A stretch of DNA of 28,807 bases from JAIVGV01 sp035295985 (GTDB lineage: Bacteria > Acidobacteriota > Blastocatellia > Pyrinomonadales > Pyrinomonadaceae): positions 1 to 28,807 of the forward strand of contig DATHBT010000163.1 of assembly GCA_035295985.1 (NCBI GenBank). Direction: 5' to 3'. Positions 6,342-14,961 of the stretch are shown in pieces. The notes beneath the pieces were generated by a model that worked only from the letters and a program-made list of their open reading frames with translations, was not told where the DNA came from and made no database searches. The position numbers and the translations under genes are program-made. Positions within the stretch are counted from its first letter, which is position 1. Every line of letters starts with the position of its first letter.

Positions 6342-6869
6342 CTAGAACGTGACGCTGTAGCTCCCGCCCGGCTGGTGGCCGCGGACGAGGACGAGCGAGA
6401 AGACGTGCCGGCCGCGCGCGTAGTTGACGATGGGGTGGACGTGTACGCCGTTGTAGGTGACGAGCGAGGAGAAGCCGCGGCCGAAGTCTATGTTGACGCC
6501 GCCGACGGGGCGCAGGCGCTCCTCGTAAGTTCCGTAGGCCGCGCCGACGTAAGGGGCGACGGGCAGCCCCGTCTCGCGCCGCAGATTTTTGCTGAGTGTG
6601 AAGTAGAACGCCTGGCCTGAGGGCGTGCCGATCCGGTCGGTGCTCGTGCCGATCATCAGCGCGGGTCGGCGGCGCGTCTCGGTCAGGACGAGCAGGTTGC
6701 CGATGACGCCAACCTCGTCGGCCAGCGGGTTGTACTCGACGCCCGCCGTCAGCCGCGGGTGAAACTTGTAGGTCAGCGTCGCGCGCACGCGCGCGCGGGG
6801 GATCTGCTCCGGCAGCACGCGCAGTCCGAACGTCCACTTGTCTCGCGATGTGTTTCCTGCCCCGCTCAC
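6342..6869 (-). CDS. Barrel-like hypothetical protein ending in an outer-membrane-type C-terminus
   Basis: A 175-residue protein with alternating polar/non-polar strands and many Tyr, Phe, Gly and Thr residues (RATLTYKFHPRLTAGVEYNP, PVAPYVGAAYGTYEERL, GFSSLVTYNGVHVHPIVNYA). It ends SYSVTF, and a C-terminal Phe with alternating hydrophobics is the usual BAM recognition signal of outer-membrane beta-barrels. No signal peptide is seen from the GTG start (6867-6869), so either the true start or part of the gene is missed, or the protein is not exported. A weak GAGGG lies about 9 nt upstream. It begins 27 nt after the stop of the TlpA-like gene and is probably the last gene of that unit. I do not recognise a family. 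Confidence 0.6.
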   Translation of the reverse strand: MSGAGNTSRDKWTFGLRVLPEQIPRARVRATLTYKFHPRLTAGVEYNPLADEVGVIGNLLVLTETRRRPALMIGTSTDRIGTPSGQAFYFTLSKNLRRETGLPVAPYVGAAYGTYEERLRPVGGVNIDFGRGFSSLVTYNGVHVHPIVNYARGRHVFSLVLVRGHQPGGSYSVTF

Positions 6870-6896
6870 GGCGCGGCCCTCGCCCGGTCAAAGCGG

Positions 6897-7841
6897 TCAG
6901 GAGGGCACGGTCGAGGCGTCGCCGGGCCTCTCTGCGTGGGCTTCGTGGCCGTGTTCGTCCGCGCGCCCTTTGCGATCTTTCGCGGCCGTCGAGTCGACCT
7001 GCCTGGCGGGCGCGGCGAGCAGCGCGTCGAGCTGCTTGCGCAGTTCGTCGGGCTTGACGACGGCGTTGGTGGACGAGACGATGCGGCCCTCGCGGTCGAG
7101 GACGACCGTGCCGGGCAGCGCCGGGGCGAGGCCGAAGCGCGGCATGAGCTGGGCAGTCGCTCCCGTCCAGATGGGGAAGTTGATCTTCGTCTCGCGTATG
7201 AACTGCAAGACCTTCGGGCGATCTTCCGCCGCGTCGGCCGACGCGCCGACGACCTGCACGCCGAGCGCGGCGTAGTCGTTCTGGATGGCGGCGAGGTCGG
7301 GCATCTCGCGCCGGCACGGCTCGCACCACGTCGCCCAGAAGTTGAGCACGACGACGCGCCCGCGCAGAGCGGCAAGACTCTGCTCGACGCCCGACAGATC
7401 GCGGAGCGCGAGTTCCGGCTGCGTGCCGACGACACTGACGGCCGTCTGCGCGACGGGCGACGGGCCGACGACGCGCATCGCGTTGACTTTGAAGAACTGC
7501 TTGTCGCCGTTGCGCCTCACCGTCCCCTCGGCCTCGACCATCGAAGACATGACGGCGAGCCAGCCCTTGCCCTCGCGTTTGTAGTCGCCGTCCTCAAGCT
7601 CGTAGAGCTTGAAACGGTCGCCCTCGCGGACGGCGAGCGCGGCCGGAATCTTCTTATCGGCGCAGTCGGCGGCGCACTTGAGATCGGACGCCGTGCCGTA
7701 TGGCGTCTTCACCCGATCTTTTGACTCGAACCAGCAGTCGGAGCAGACGACCTGACCCGTCAGTTTAACGGGCTGCGACTGCGCCGCGACTATGGCGGGG
7801 GCGCAAAGCAGCAGGCAGATTGTGATCAGCGACAATTTCAT
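6897..7841 (-). CDS. Secreted TlpA/ResA-type thioredoxin with an extra N-terminal Cys domain
   Basis: A 314-residue protein. Residues 1-20 are a signal peptide (MKLSLITICLLLCAPAIVAA). Residues 27-125 are a separate domain with CSDC (Cys33, Cys36) and LKCAADC (Cys56, Cys60), which resembles a small metal or redox site. Residues 140-275 are a TlpA-like thioredoxin fold with WCEPC (Cys173, Cys176), PDLAAIQNDY and the cis-proline region ALPGTVVLD. The tail holds a His-rich stretch (DEHGHEAHAE, 295-304). TlpA-like proteins reduce periplasmic disulfides in cytochrome c and copper-site assembly. The ATG at 7839-7841 places the signal peptide correctly; a GTG 45 nt upstream gives a longer, less likely start. 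Cys/His-rich neighbours suggest a role in keeping those thiols reduced. Confidence 0.9.
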   Translation of the reverse strand: MKLSLITICLLLCAPAIVAAQSQPVKLTGQVVCSDCWFESKDRVKTPYGTASDLKCAADCADKKIPAALAVREGDRFKLYELEDGDYKREGKGWLAVMSSMVEAEGTVRRNGDKQFFKVNAMRVVGPSPVAQTAVSVVGTQPELALRDLSGVEQSLAALRGRVVVLNFWATWCEPCRREMPDLAAIQNDYAALGVQVVGASADAAEDRPKVLQFIRETKINFPIWTGATAQLMPRFGLAPALPGTVVLDREGRIVSSTNAVVKPDELRKQLDALLAAPARQVDSTAAKDRKGRADEHGHEAHAERPGDASTVPS

Positions 7842-7967
7842 CGGCGTGTTTTTCGGTTCGCTCCTCCGCACGAGAGACTTTCGCACGAAAGAAACGGCTC
7901 GCGCAAAGGCGCAAAGAAGAAGGTGGTGTGTGTTATCGCGTAGAGTGAGCGTCCCTGCCGCGTAAAG

Positions 7968-8007
7968 GCCGGGCGCGAAGGTTTTGAAAGAGACCTTCGC
8001 GCCCGGC
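7968..8007. terminator. Hairpin between the ten-CC gene and the TlpA-like gene
   Basis: A perfect 15-bp GC-rich stem (7968-7982 with 7993-8007, GCCGGGCGCGAAGGT) has a 10-nt loop. It lies 31 nt past the stop of the ten-CC gene on the minus strand and is followed there by a short T run (CTTTACG). It may end or attenuate the upstream transcript before the thioredoxin gene. Confidence 0.65.
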
Positions 8008-8038
8008 GGTCGATCAGCCGCGCTGGCGGCTTGCCGGC

Positions 8039-8578
8039 CTACGGCTTGTCGGACTTGGCGGCGGCGCAGCAGGCCGCGTTAGCCGTGCAGCAGGCGGCCC
8101 CGGGCGCGCAGCAACTCTTGGCGTCGCCGGCGTTAGCGCCGCCGGCCTTGTGCATCGCGCAGCAGGAGGCGTGGGCCTTCTCGCCGCCCGTGGACGCTGC
8201 GGCGTGCGCGGCGTGGGCCTTGTCGCCGTGCATCATGCAACAGGAATCGCCGTGCGCCGCCGCGTGCTGGCCTTCGGCCTTGTCGTGGCCCGCGCAGCAG
8301 CCGTCCATCGAACAGGACTCAGCGCCGTTGCCGTGCGCCTTCGCGTGGTGCTCGGCCGACTTCGAGTGCATCTGGCAGACGCCTTCGGCGCAGCAGCCGG
8401 CCTTCTCCTTGTCGGCCTTGCAGCAGGCCGCGCCGTCGGCGCAACAGCCAGCATTGGCCGCGCAGCAGGAAGGTTTCGCCGCCGCAGGCGTCTGCGCGGT
8501 CGTCTGAGTGCCGGCGGCGTAAACGAGGCCGGCGAGAGAAAGTAAGAGCGAGAGGGAGAAAAGTTTGAAGGTCTTCAT
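8039..8578 (-). CDS. Secreted protein with ten Cys-Cys pairs (probable metal-binding)
   Basis: A 179-residue protein with signal peptide MKTFKLFSLSLLLSLAGLVYA. The mature part has ten adjacent Cys pairs (SCCAANAGCC, GAACC, AGCCAEGVC, GCCAGHD, SCCMMHGD, SCCAMHK, KSCCAPGAACC, NAACC) and two further Cys, about 22 in total. It also has about 12 His, many next to Met or Ala (QMH, MMHGD, AMHK). There is no recognisable fold. The composition points to soft-metal binding (copper, zinc or mercury) in the envelope, by analogy with metallothioneins; this is inferred. The ATG at 8576-8578 has AGGAG 8 nt upstream, and that site is predicted to be masked by an RNA hairpin (8583-8672). Neighbouring genes are all Cys-rich envelope proteins. 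Confidence 0.85.
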   Translation of the reverse strand: MKTFKLFSLSLLLSLAGLVYAAGTQTTAQTPAAAKPSCCAANAGCCADGAACCKADKEKAGCCAEGVCQMHSKSAEHHAKAHGNGAESCSMDGCCAGHDKAEGQHAAAHGDSCCMMHGDKAHAAHAAASTGGEKAHASCCAMHKAGGANAGDAKSCCAPGAACCTANAACCAAAKSDKP

Positions 8579-8582
8579 CTTT

Positions 8583-8672
8583 GTGTCTCCTGATTTTCGG
8601 ACGTGGGTGTAAGACGGCCGGCGCGGCGGTCGCGCCGACACTCCTCACCCCGCCTCTAAATCAGGAAGACAC
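8583..8672 (-). promoter_or_regulatory. RNA hairpin predicted to mask the Shine-Dalgarno of the ten-CC gene
   Basis: Two inverse arms, 8658-8672 and 8583-8596, pair over 14 bp with one bulged base. On the minus-strand mRNA the first arm (GUGUCUUCCUGAUUU) covers the last codons and stop of the upstream CC-tailed lipoprotein. The second arm contains the AGGAG ribosome site of the ten-CC gene. A ribosome finishing the upstream gene would open the stem, so translational coupling is the natural reading. The 61-nt loop is long, which makes this a moderate prediction. Confidence 0.5.
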
Positions 8673-9135
8673 AGCAGCGCAGGTGTGTGCCGCCACGGTC
8701 GCGCACGAGGTCTCCGGCCGCGCGCGGCGGCGAAGCGTACACGGACGCGGGCGCGTGCAACTGCGCCGCGGGCGCGGAAGCGGTTGAAGTGGTCTGGACG
8801 CGGACTTTGCGCGCGGGGTCGGACGAGTGGCGGCCTCCGAGCGGGCAGTGCATCGCCGTGCGGCTGCCATGATTCTCCGCTCCGGCCGACGCACCGCCTT
8901 CGCTATCTTCGACGCCCGCGCAGCAGTCGTGCCCGCTCATCGCGGCGCACGAGTCCGCCGGCCGTTCGGCCGTGTGCGATTCGTCTTGGGCGGCGTGGGT
9001 TTGCGAATGTGCGTGGGCCGAGGCGGTCGCGGCGGAGCAGCCGAGCAGGCAGCCCGCCCCAGCGAGCCACGCGACGATGCCGAGCGCCGTCAGGCGTCTC
9101 AGCAAGTCCGTCGCTCGTGTGCGCGGGGAACGCAT
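8656..9135 (-). CDS. Cys/His-containing probable lipoprotein with CC-terminus
   Basis: A 159-residue protein. The N-terminus (MRSPRTRATDLLRRL, then a hydrophobic core to about residue 33) ends in LLGC, a plausible lipobox at Cys33. The mature part has a His-rich segment (HAHSQTHAAQDESH), possible metal sites SCAAMSGHDCC (62-72) and AMHCPLGGRH (95-103), a low-complexity middle, and a C-terminus RGGTHLRCCVFLI with Cys154 and Cys155. No family is recognised. The ATG at 9133-9135 has only a weak ribosome site. It starts 70 nt after the PCYCGC-type gene and is followed 77 nt later by the ten-CC gene; its last codons form one arm of the predicted hairpin. A role in envelope metal handling is inferred. 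Confidence 0.7.
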   Translation of the reverse strand: MRSPRTRATDLLRRLTALGIVAWLAGAGCLLGCSAATASAHAHSQTHAAQDESHTAERPADSCAAMSGHDCCAGVEDSEGGASAGAENHGSRTAMHCPLGGRHSSDPARKVRVQTTSTASAPAAQLHAPASVYASPPRAAGDLVRDRGGTHLRCCVFLI

Positions 9136-9205
9136 AGGGGAGATTTTATGCCCGCGGGCGGGCCGTGTCCACGTTTAACTGCGCCCGCGTGAGCGCCGTC
9201 ACGCG

Positions 9206-9784
9206 CTACTGTGCCGTGCCGTACTGCGCGACGATGCGCTCGCGAATCTGCTCAGGCGTGAGGCCGCCCTCGGTCTGCAACCTGTAGGCGAGCAGGGCCT
9301 CGTCGACGCAGACGGCGCAGTGCGAGGCGTGGTCGTCAACGAAGCAACTGTGGAGGCTCTTGTGGCCGAAGCCCTCGTCGCAGTGGCAGTAGCAGGGCAA
9401 CTGCGCGATGGTTTTGGGGATCGCGGCGACGGCCTGGTAGGCGAGCCGCGTCTTGCCCGAAAACTGCTGCGGCGCGAGCGTGGCCGGCAGACTCTTCAGC
9501 TCGGCCGCGGTCTTCTGGAAGGCCGGCACGCGGCCCGGCTCGCCGTGCGAGTGGCCGTGGTGCGCGTCGGCCGCCGGCTGCTGCTGCGGCACGCGCGGGC
9601 CGAGCGCGTCGGACGAGGGGCCGTGTGCGAGGCTCGTCTGCTGCGGCGCGGTCTGCGTCTGCGTCGGCTGCGGCTGGTTCTGTCGCGCCTTCTCGCCGGA
9701 CGAGCCGCCGCAGGCCTGCAACGCGAGCGCCGCGGCGGCGAGCGCCGCGGCCGTTGGAAGTGCTCTGAATGTTCTCTTCGTCAT
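9206..9784 (-). CDS. PCYCGC-motif-type lipoprotein
   Basis: A 192-residue lipoprotein. The signal ends LQAC with lipid-modified Cys25. A Gln/Pro/Thr linker and a His-rich patch (DAHHGHSHGE, 73-82) lead to the main domain. Its core is PCYCHC (130-135), followed by DEGFGHKSLHSCFVDDHASHCAVCVDEA (Cys147, Cys156, Cys159), matching the PCYCGC motif family (Pfam PF13798) with His in place of Gly. Known members are mostly uncharacterised envelope proteins with probable metal or redox sites. The ATG at 9782-9784 follows GAGGAG about 13 nt upstream; an in-frame start 33 nt earlier would spoil the signal peptide. It is the first gene of the Cys-rich minus-strand cassette. Confidence 0.88.
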   Translation of the reverse strand: MTKRTFRALPTAAALAAAALALQACGGSSGEKARQNQPQPTQTQTAPQQTSLAHGPSSDALGPRVPQQQPAADAHHGHSHGEPGRVPAFQKTAAELKSLPATLAPQQFSGKTRLAYQAVAAIPKTIAQLPCYCHCDEGFGHKSLHSCFVDDHASHCAVCVDEALLAYRLQTEGGLTPEQIRERIVAQYGTAQ

Positions 9785-9975
9785 TAAAAAATTCCGACTC
9801 CTCACGGACGCCGACAATTTACACGACGCCCGGTCAGCGCGCCAGCCTTGGACGCCCGCGGGCGGGGTAAAGTTGCCGCCGACTGCGCCCGTTTGACCTC
9901 GCGCGCCCGCGGGTGAGACGATTGCCGCGCCCCCGATTTAATCAACTGCACTGGTTCCGTGAGGAGGACTTTACG

Positions 9976-10188
9976 ATGGCGGAAGAGCAGGAAAAATTTG
10001 TCACGCAGGAGGAGACGGGCGAGCCTGCGGCGATTGATCAGGTCGAGTCGCGCGTCGAGGCCGAGATGAAGGCCATCGAGGGGCGCGCCAAGGAGCGCGT
10101 CGCACACGGCCTGCAAGACAAGGAGCTTGAGCGCGAGGGCGAGCGGCTGCAAGAGGAAGGCGAGCGCAAGCTGCGCGAGCAGAGGTGA
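9976..10188 (+). CDS. CsbD-like small stress protein
   Basis: A 70-residue, highly charged helical protein. The stretch MKAIEGRAKERVAHGLQDKE followed by LEREGERLQEEGERKL follows the CsbD-family pattern (KxKGxxKExxGxLxxDxxLExEGxxxxxxG), with Gly positions partly kept. CsbD-like proteins are general-stress proteins of unknown mechanism. The ATG at 9976 follows GAGGAGG, and no signal peptide is seen. The stop codon touches HIR3. The match to CsbD is by pattern only. Confidence 0.7.
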   Translation: MAEEQEKFVTQEETGEPAAIDQVESRVEAEMKAIEGRAKERVAHGLQDKELEREGERLQEEGERKLREQR

Positions 10189-10276
10189 GGGGTCGGGGGT
10201 TAGGGGTTGGGGGATGGGGAAGAATAATCCGAGTTCTGTTTTTCCCTAACCCCCGGCCCCTAAAACCCCCATCCCC
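10189..10276. repeat. Heptad inverted repeat HIR3 (GGGGNNN class)
   Basis: The left arm (10189-10216) is four heptamers: GGGGTCG, GGGGTTA, GGGGTTG, GGGGATG. The right arm (10247-10276), read on the minus strand, is GGGGATG, GGGGTTT, a 2-nt insertion, GGGGCCG and GGGGTTA. A 17-nt segment (10189-10205 with 10244-10260) pairs with one mismatch. It fills the gap between convergent genes, starting 0 nt after the CsbD-like stop and ending 1 nt before the stop codon of the TlpA-like lipoprotein. Four G-tracts of four give quadruplex potential on both strands. Confidence 0.88.
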
Positions 10277-10277
10277 C

Positions 10278-10988
10278 CTATTTCGCTTCGAGCGCCTGAT
10301 CGATGATCGAGCGGACGCGCTCGGCCGCGGCGTAGCCGACGAACTTGTAGAGCTGCCGCCCCTGTCGGTCGAGTATGTAGGTCTGGGGAATCTGGTAGCC
10401 GGGTTCGAGCAGCGCCTTGTAAGTCTCCAGGTCGGCCCAGACGATGCGGTAATCGACCTTGTAGCCCTTGACGAAGTTCCTGACCGCCTCGGCCGTGTTC
10501 CGCTCGTCCTCCATCGTGAGGCCGACGATTGCCACGTCCCTGCCCTTGTAGTCGGCGTTCATCGCGATGAAGTCAGGAATCTCCCTCCGGCAAGGCCCGC
10601 ACCAGGTCGCCCACACGTTGAGCACGACGATCTTGCCTTCGTAATCCGAGAGCCTGAAACCCTTCCCTTCGAGGTCTCTCATCCTCGCGGCCGTGACCGC
10701 TTCGGCCAGGGGGCGCGGCTCCGGGCTTATCGCGTCCGCGAAGGCCCGGCGCGGCGCGCCGCCCGAACGCTGGGGCACGCCGGGAACAGTGCCACGCGCC
10801 GTCGGCGCGTTCGCGTTCGACGCGTTCAGGTTGGCGGAGCCGTCCGTCGGGTTACATCCCGGCGAGGCCGCCGCGGCGATCAGCGCGAAGGCGAGTGCGG
10901 CGAGGGCCAGACGCCGCGGCGTCCAGACGCGCGGGCTCTCTCTCTCTGTTTCGTCAGGCATCATTCGGTCGAAGCGTTCCTTTGGCAT
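10278..10988 (-). CDS. TlpA-like thioredoxin lipoprotein
   Basis: A 236-residue protein. After a charged N-terminus, a membrane segment (RRLALAALAFALIAAAA, 26-41) ends SPGC with possible lipid-modified Cys45. An Asn/Ala linker precedes the thioredoxin domain (about 95-236): GFRLSDYEGKIVVLNVWATW, then active-site Cys130 and Cys133 in WCGPC, REIPDFIAMNADYKG, and the cis-proline region YQIPQTYILDRQG near 198-210. Proteins of this type reduce periplasmic disulfides, for example in cytochrome c maturation. The ATG at 10988 has a weak ribosome site; in-frame ATGs 24 and 27 nt later are alternatives. The stop codon abuts HIR3. It is a separate unit from the thioredoxin at 6897-7841. Confidence 0.88.
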   Translation of the reverse strand: MPKERFDRMMPDETERESPRVWTPRRLALAALAFALIAAAASPGCNPTDGSANLNASNANAPTARGTVPGVPQRSGGAPRRAFADAISPEPRPLAEAVTAARMRDLEGKGFRLSDYEGKIVVLNVWATWCGPCRREIPDFIAMNADYKGRDVAIVGLTMEDERNTAEAVRNFVKGYKVDYRIVWADLETYKALLEPGYQIPQTYILDRQGRQLYKFVGYAAAERVRSIIDQALEAK

Positions 10989-11062
10989 GAAGGCGGACTG
11001 TTGTCGCTGGACGAAGGGTTAGACTAAAGGCAACGGGGCGGCGTTGCCAAGCCGAAGCAAGG

Positions 11063-11170
11063 TCAGTTGTCCGCCGTCCGTGGTCAGTTGTTCGAGCCTA
11101 TCGGGCTTGACGCCTTTGACGTGACGCGAAGTCCGGCGCGGACAACGGACAACTGACCACGGACGGCGGA
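11063..11170. repeat. Heptad inverted repeat HIR4 (TCMGTTG class)
   Basis: The left arm (11063-11090) is TCAGTTG, TCCGCCG, TCCGTGG, TCAGTTG. The right arm (11143-11170), read on the minus strand, is TCCGCCG, TCCGTGG, TCAGTTG, TCCGTTG. As in HIR2, the arms pair with a one-unit offset; 11067-11094 matches 11146-11173 with one mismatch over 28 nt. The loop begins TTCGAGCCT and continues with a partial inverse GGGCTTGA. The right end reaches the leuS stop codon (11174) with 0-3 nt between. The left end is 75 nt upstream of the TlpA-like start. Confidence 0.9.
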
Positions 11171-11173
11171 CAA

Positions 11174-13831
<2,658 letters not shown>

Positions 13832-14262
13832 CACCGTTCACCTTCCCTCAACCTTACACAACTCCGCACGACCCGCAAGCCGCGGCGCGCGACGCGGCGG
13901 CAAGGCGCACGCCGCGCCGAACGCTTTTCGACTCGCGGATTTTGATCGAGTGCCGCCGCTCCCGGCAGGTGCGTCGCTTGCGCGCGTGACAGGGGTCGGC
14001 GCGCGGCCGGGGCGGCTACGTAAGGAGGAGTTTGACTGGCTGGCGAAAACGTCGCATCGGATTACCTAACTAACTTCGACTGGCTGGCCGCCATCTTAAC
14101 GCAGCCCGTCCGCCCTTGTCGAACGAAATTTCCGGGCCGCGGGTTCTCGCCGCGCCGCGCCCCGGCGCGTAGATCGCGGGGCGGCCTGACAAACCCCGAA
14201 CGGGGCGGCAAGTGTAACGTCGTCGCGGTCAACCGACACGCGCTTCCTTGCGGCGCGCCGCC
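13832..14262. other. Intergenic stretch upstream of leuS with a 14-nt direct repeat
   Basis: No gene is supported here. Near-identical 14-mers, TTTGACTGGCTGGC (14031-14044) and TTCGACTGGCTGGC (14075-14088), lie 44 nt apart. The first follows AAGGAGGAG, and a plus-strand TTG there would open a 13-codon frame (TGWRKRRIGLPN) that leads to no downstream gene. The rest is GC-rich with small hairpins such as CCCCGAACGGGG at 14194-14205, downstream of the zinc-ribbon gene. The leuS promoter must lie in this region but is not evident. Confidence 0.4.
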
Positions 14263-14940
14263 TCACGGCTCCTCCAGGCAGTCGCCCCGCCCGTCCTCGC
14301 CGCAGCGGAAGAGCGAGGGCGCGTGCTGCGCGGTGAACTCGCGGACGCTGCCCCAGACGCGCGTCTGGCCGTACCTCTCTTTCGTCCACCCGAGCCGCTC
14401 CTTGTCGCGCCAGACGCCGGAGAAGGCCCGCTCCTCGCCGCTGCCGGCGAGGTGGTAGGCCTCGTGCAAGAGGATGACGGCGCGCTCGGTGTCGTCGGTC
14501 GGGTGCGAGAAGAAGTCCGGGTAGAGCGTGACCACCTGGAAGGGGAAGTTGACCGCGGCGTACGCTTCGCGGTGGCCCACGTAGCGGTTCCACCAGTTGT
14601 CGGTCGAGCGGTAGGTGGCGAGGCGCAGCAGCCGCGCGCTGTCGCCGAAGCCCCTCTCGTCGAGCAACCGTGTGGCGCTGTGGATCAACTGCCGCTGCTC
14701 GGCGGTGACAGGCTCCGACGTGATCAGGAGCGAGACGTAAGCGGCGGCGATGAACAGGGCGACGACGCCAACGACGACGAGCGCGCGCCTGAGGAGCCTG
14801 CCGCCCAACGACGCTCCCGCCCTCTCGCCGTCCGCCTCGGTTGCCGCGCGTGCGCCGCCGAGCGGCGCGGCGCAGCGTTTGCAGGCCGCCGCGTCGGCCC
14901 AATTCATAAGCCCGCAGCGTTTACAGCGACTTCCGCCCAT
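14263..14940 (-). CDS. Zinc-ribbon, membrane-anchored HExxH protein
   Basis: A 225-residue protein. The N-terminus is a zinc ribbon (CKRCG at 6-10 and CKRCA at 20-24). A basic linker precedes one membrane helix (about 53-74, ALVVVGVVALFIAAAYVSLL). The outer domain has ERAVILLHEAYHLAGSGEE, with H159, E160 and H163 forming an HExxH zinc-protease motif and Glu170 or Glu169 as a possible third ligand, preceded by PFQVVTLYPDFFSHPTDDTE. Two Cys near the end (213, 221) could form a disulfide. It may be a membrane metallopeptidase, but the overall family is not recognised and activity is inferred. The ATG has only a weak ribosome site. The gene lies downstream of endonuclease IV, 21 nt apart, and may be in the same transcript. 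Confidence 0.75.
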   Translation of the reverse strand: MGGSRCKRCGLMNWADAAACKRCAAPLGGARAATEADGERAGASLGGRLLRRALVVVGVVALFIAAAYVSLLITSEPVTAEQRQLIHSATRLLDERGFGDSARLLRLATYRSTDNWWNRYVGHREAYAAVNFPFQVVTLYPDFFSHPTDDTERAVILLHEAYHLAGSGEERAFSGVWRDKERLGWTKERYGQTRVWGSVREFTAQHAPSLFRCGEDGRGDCLEEP

Positions 14941-14961
14941 TGAGCCTTAGCCTTCAGCCCG

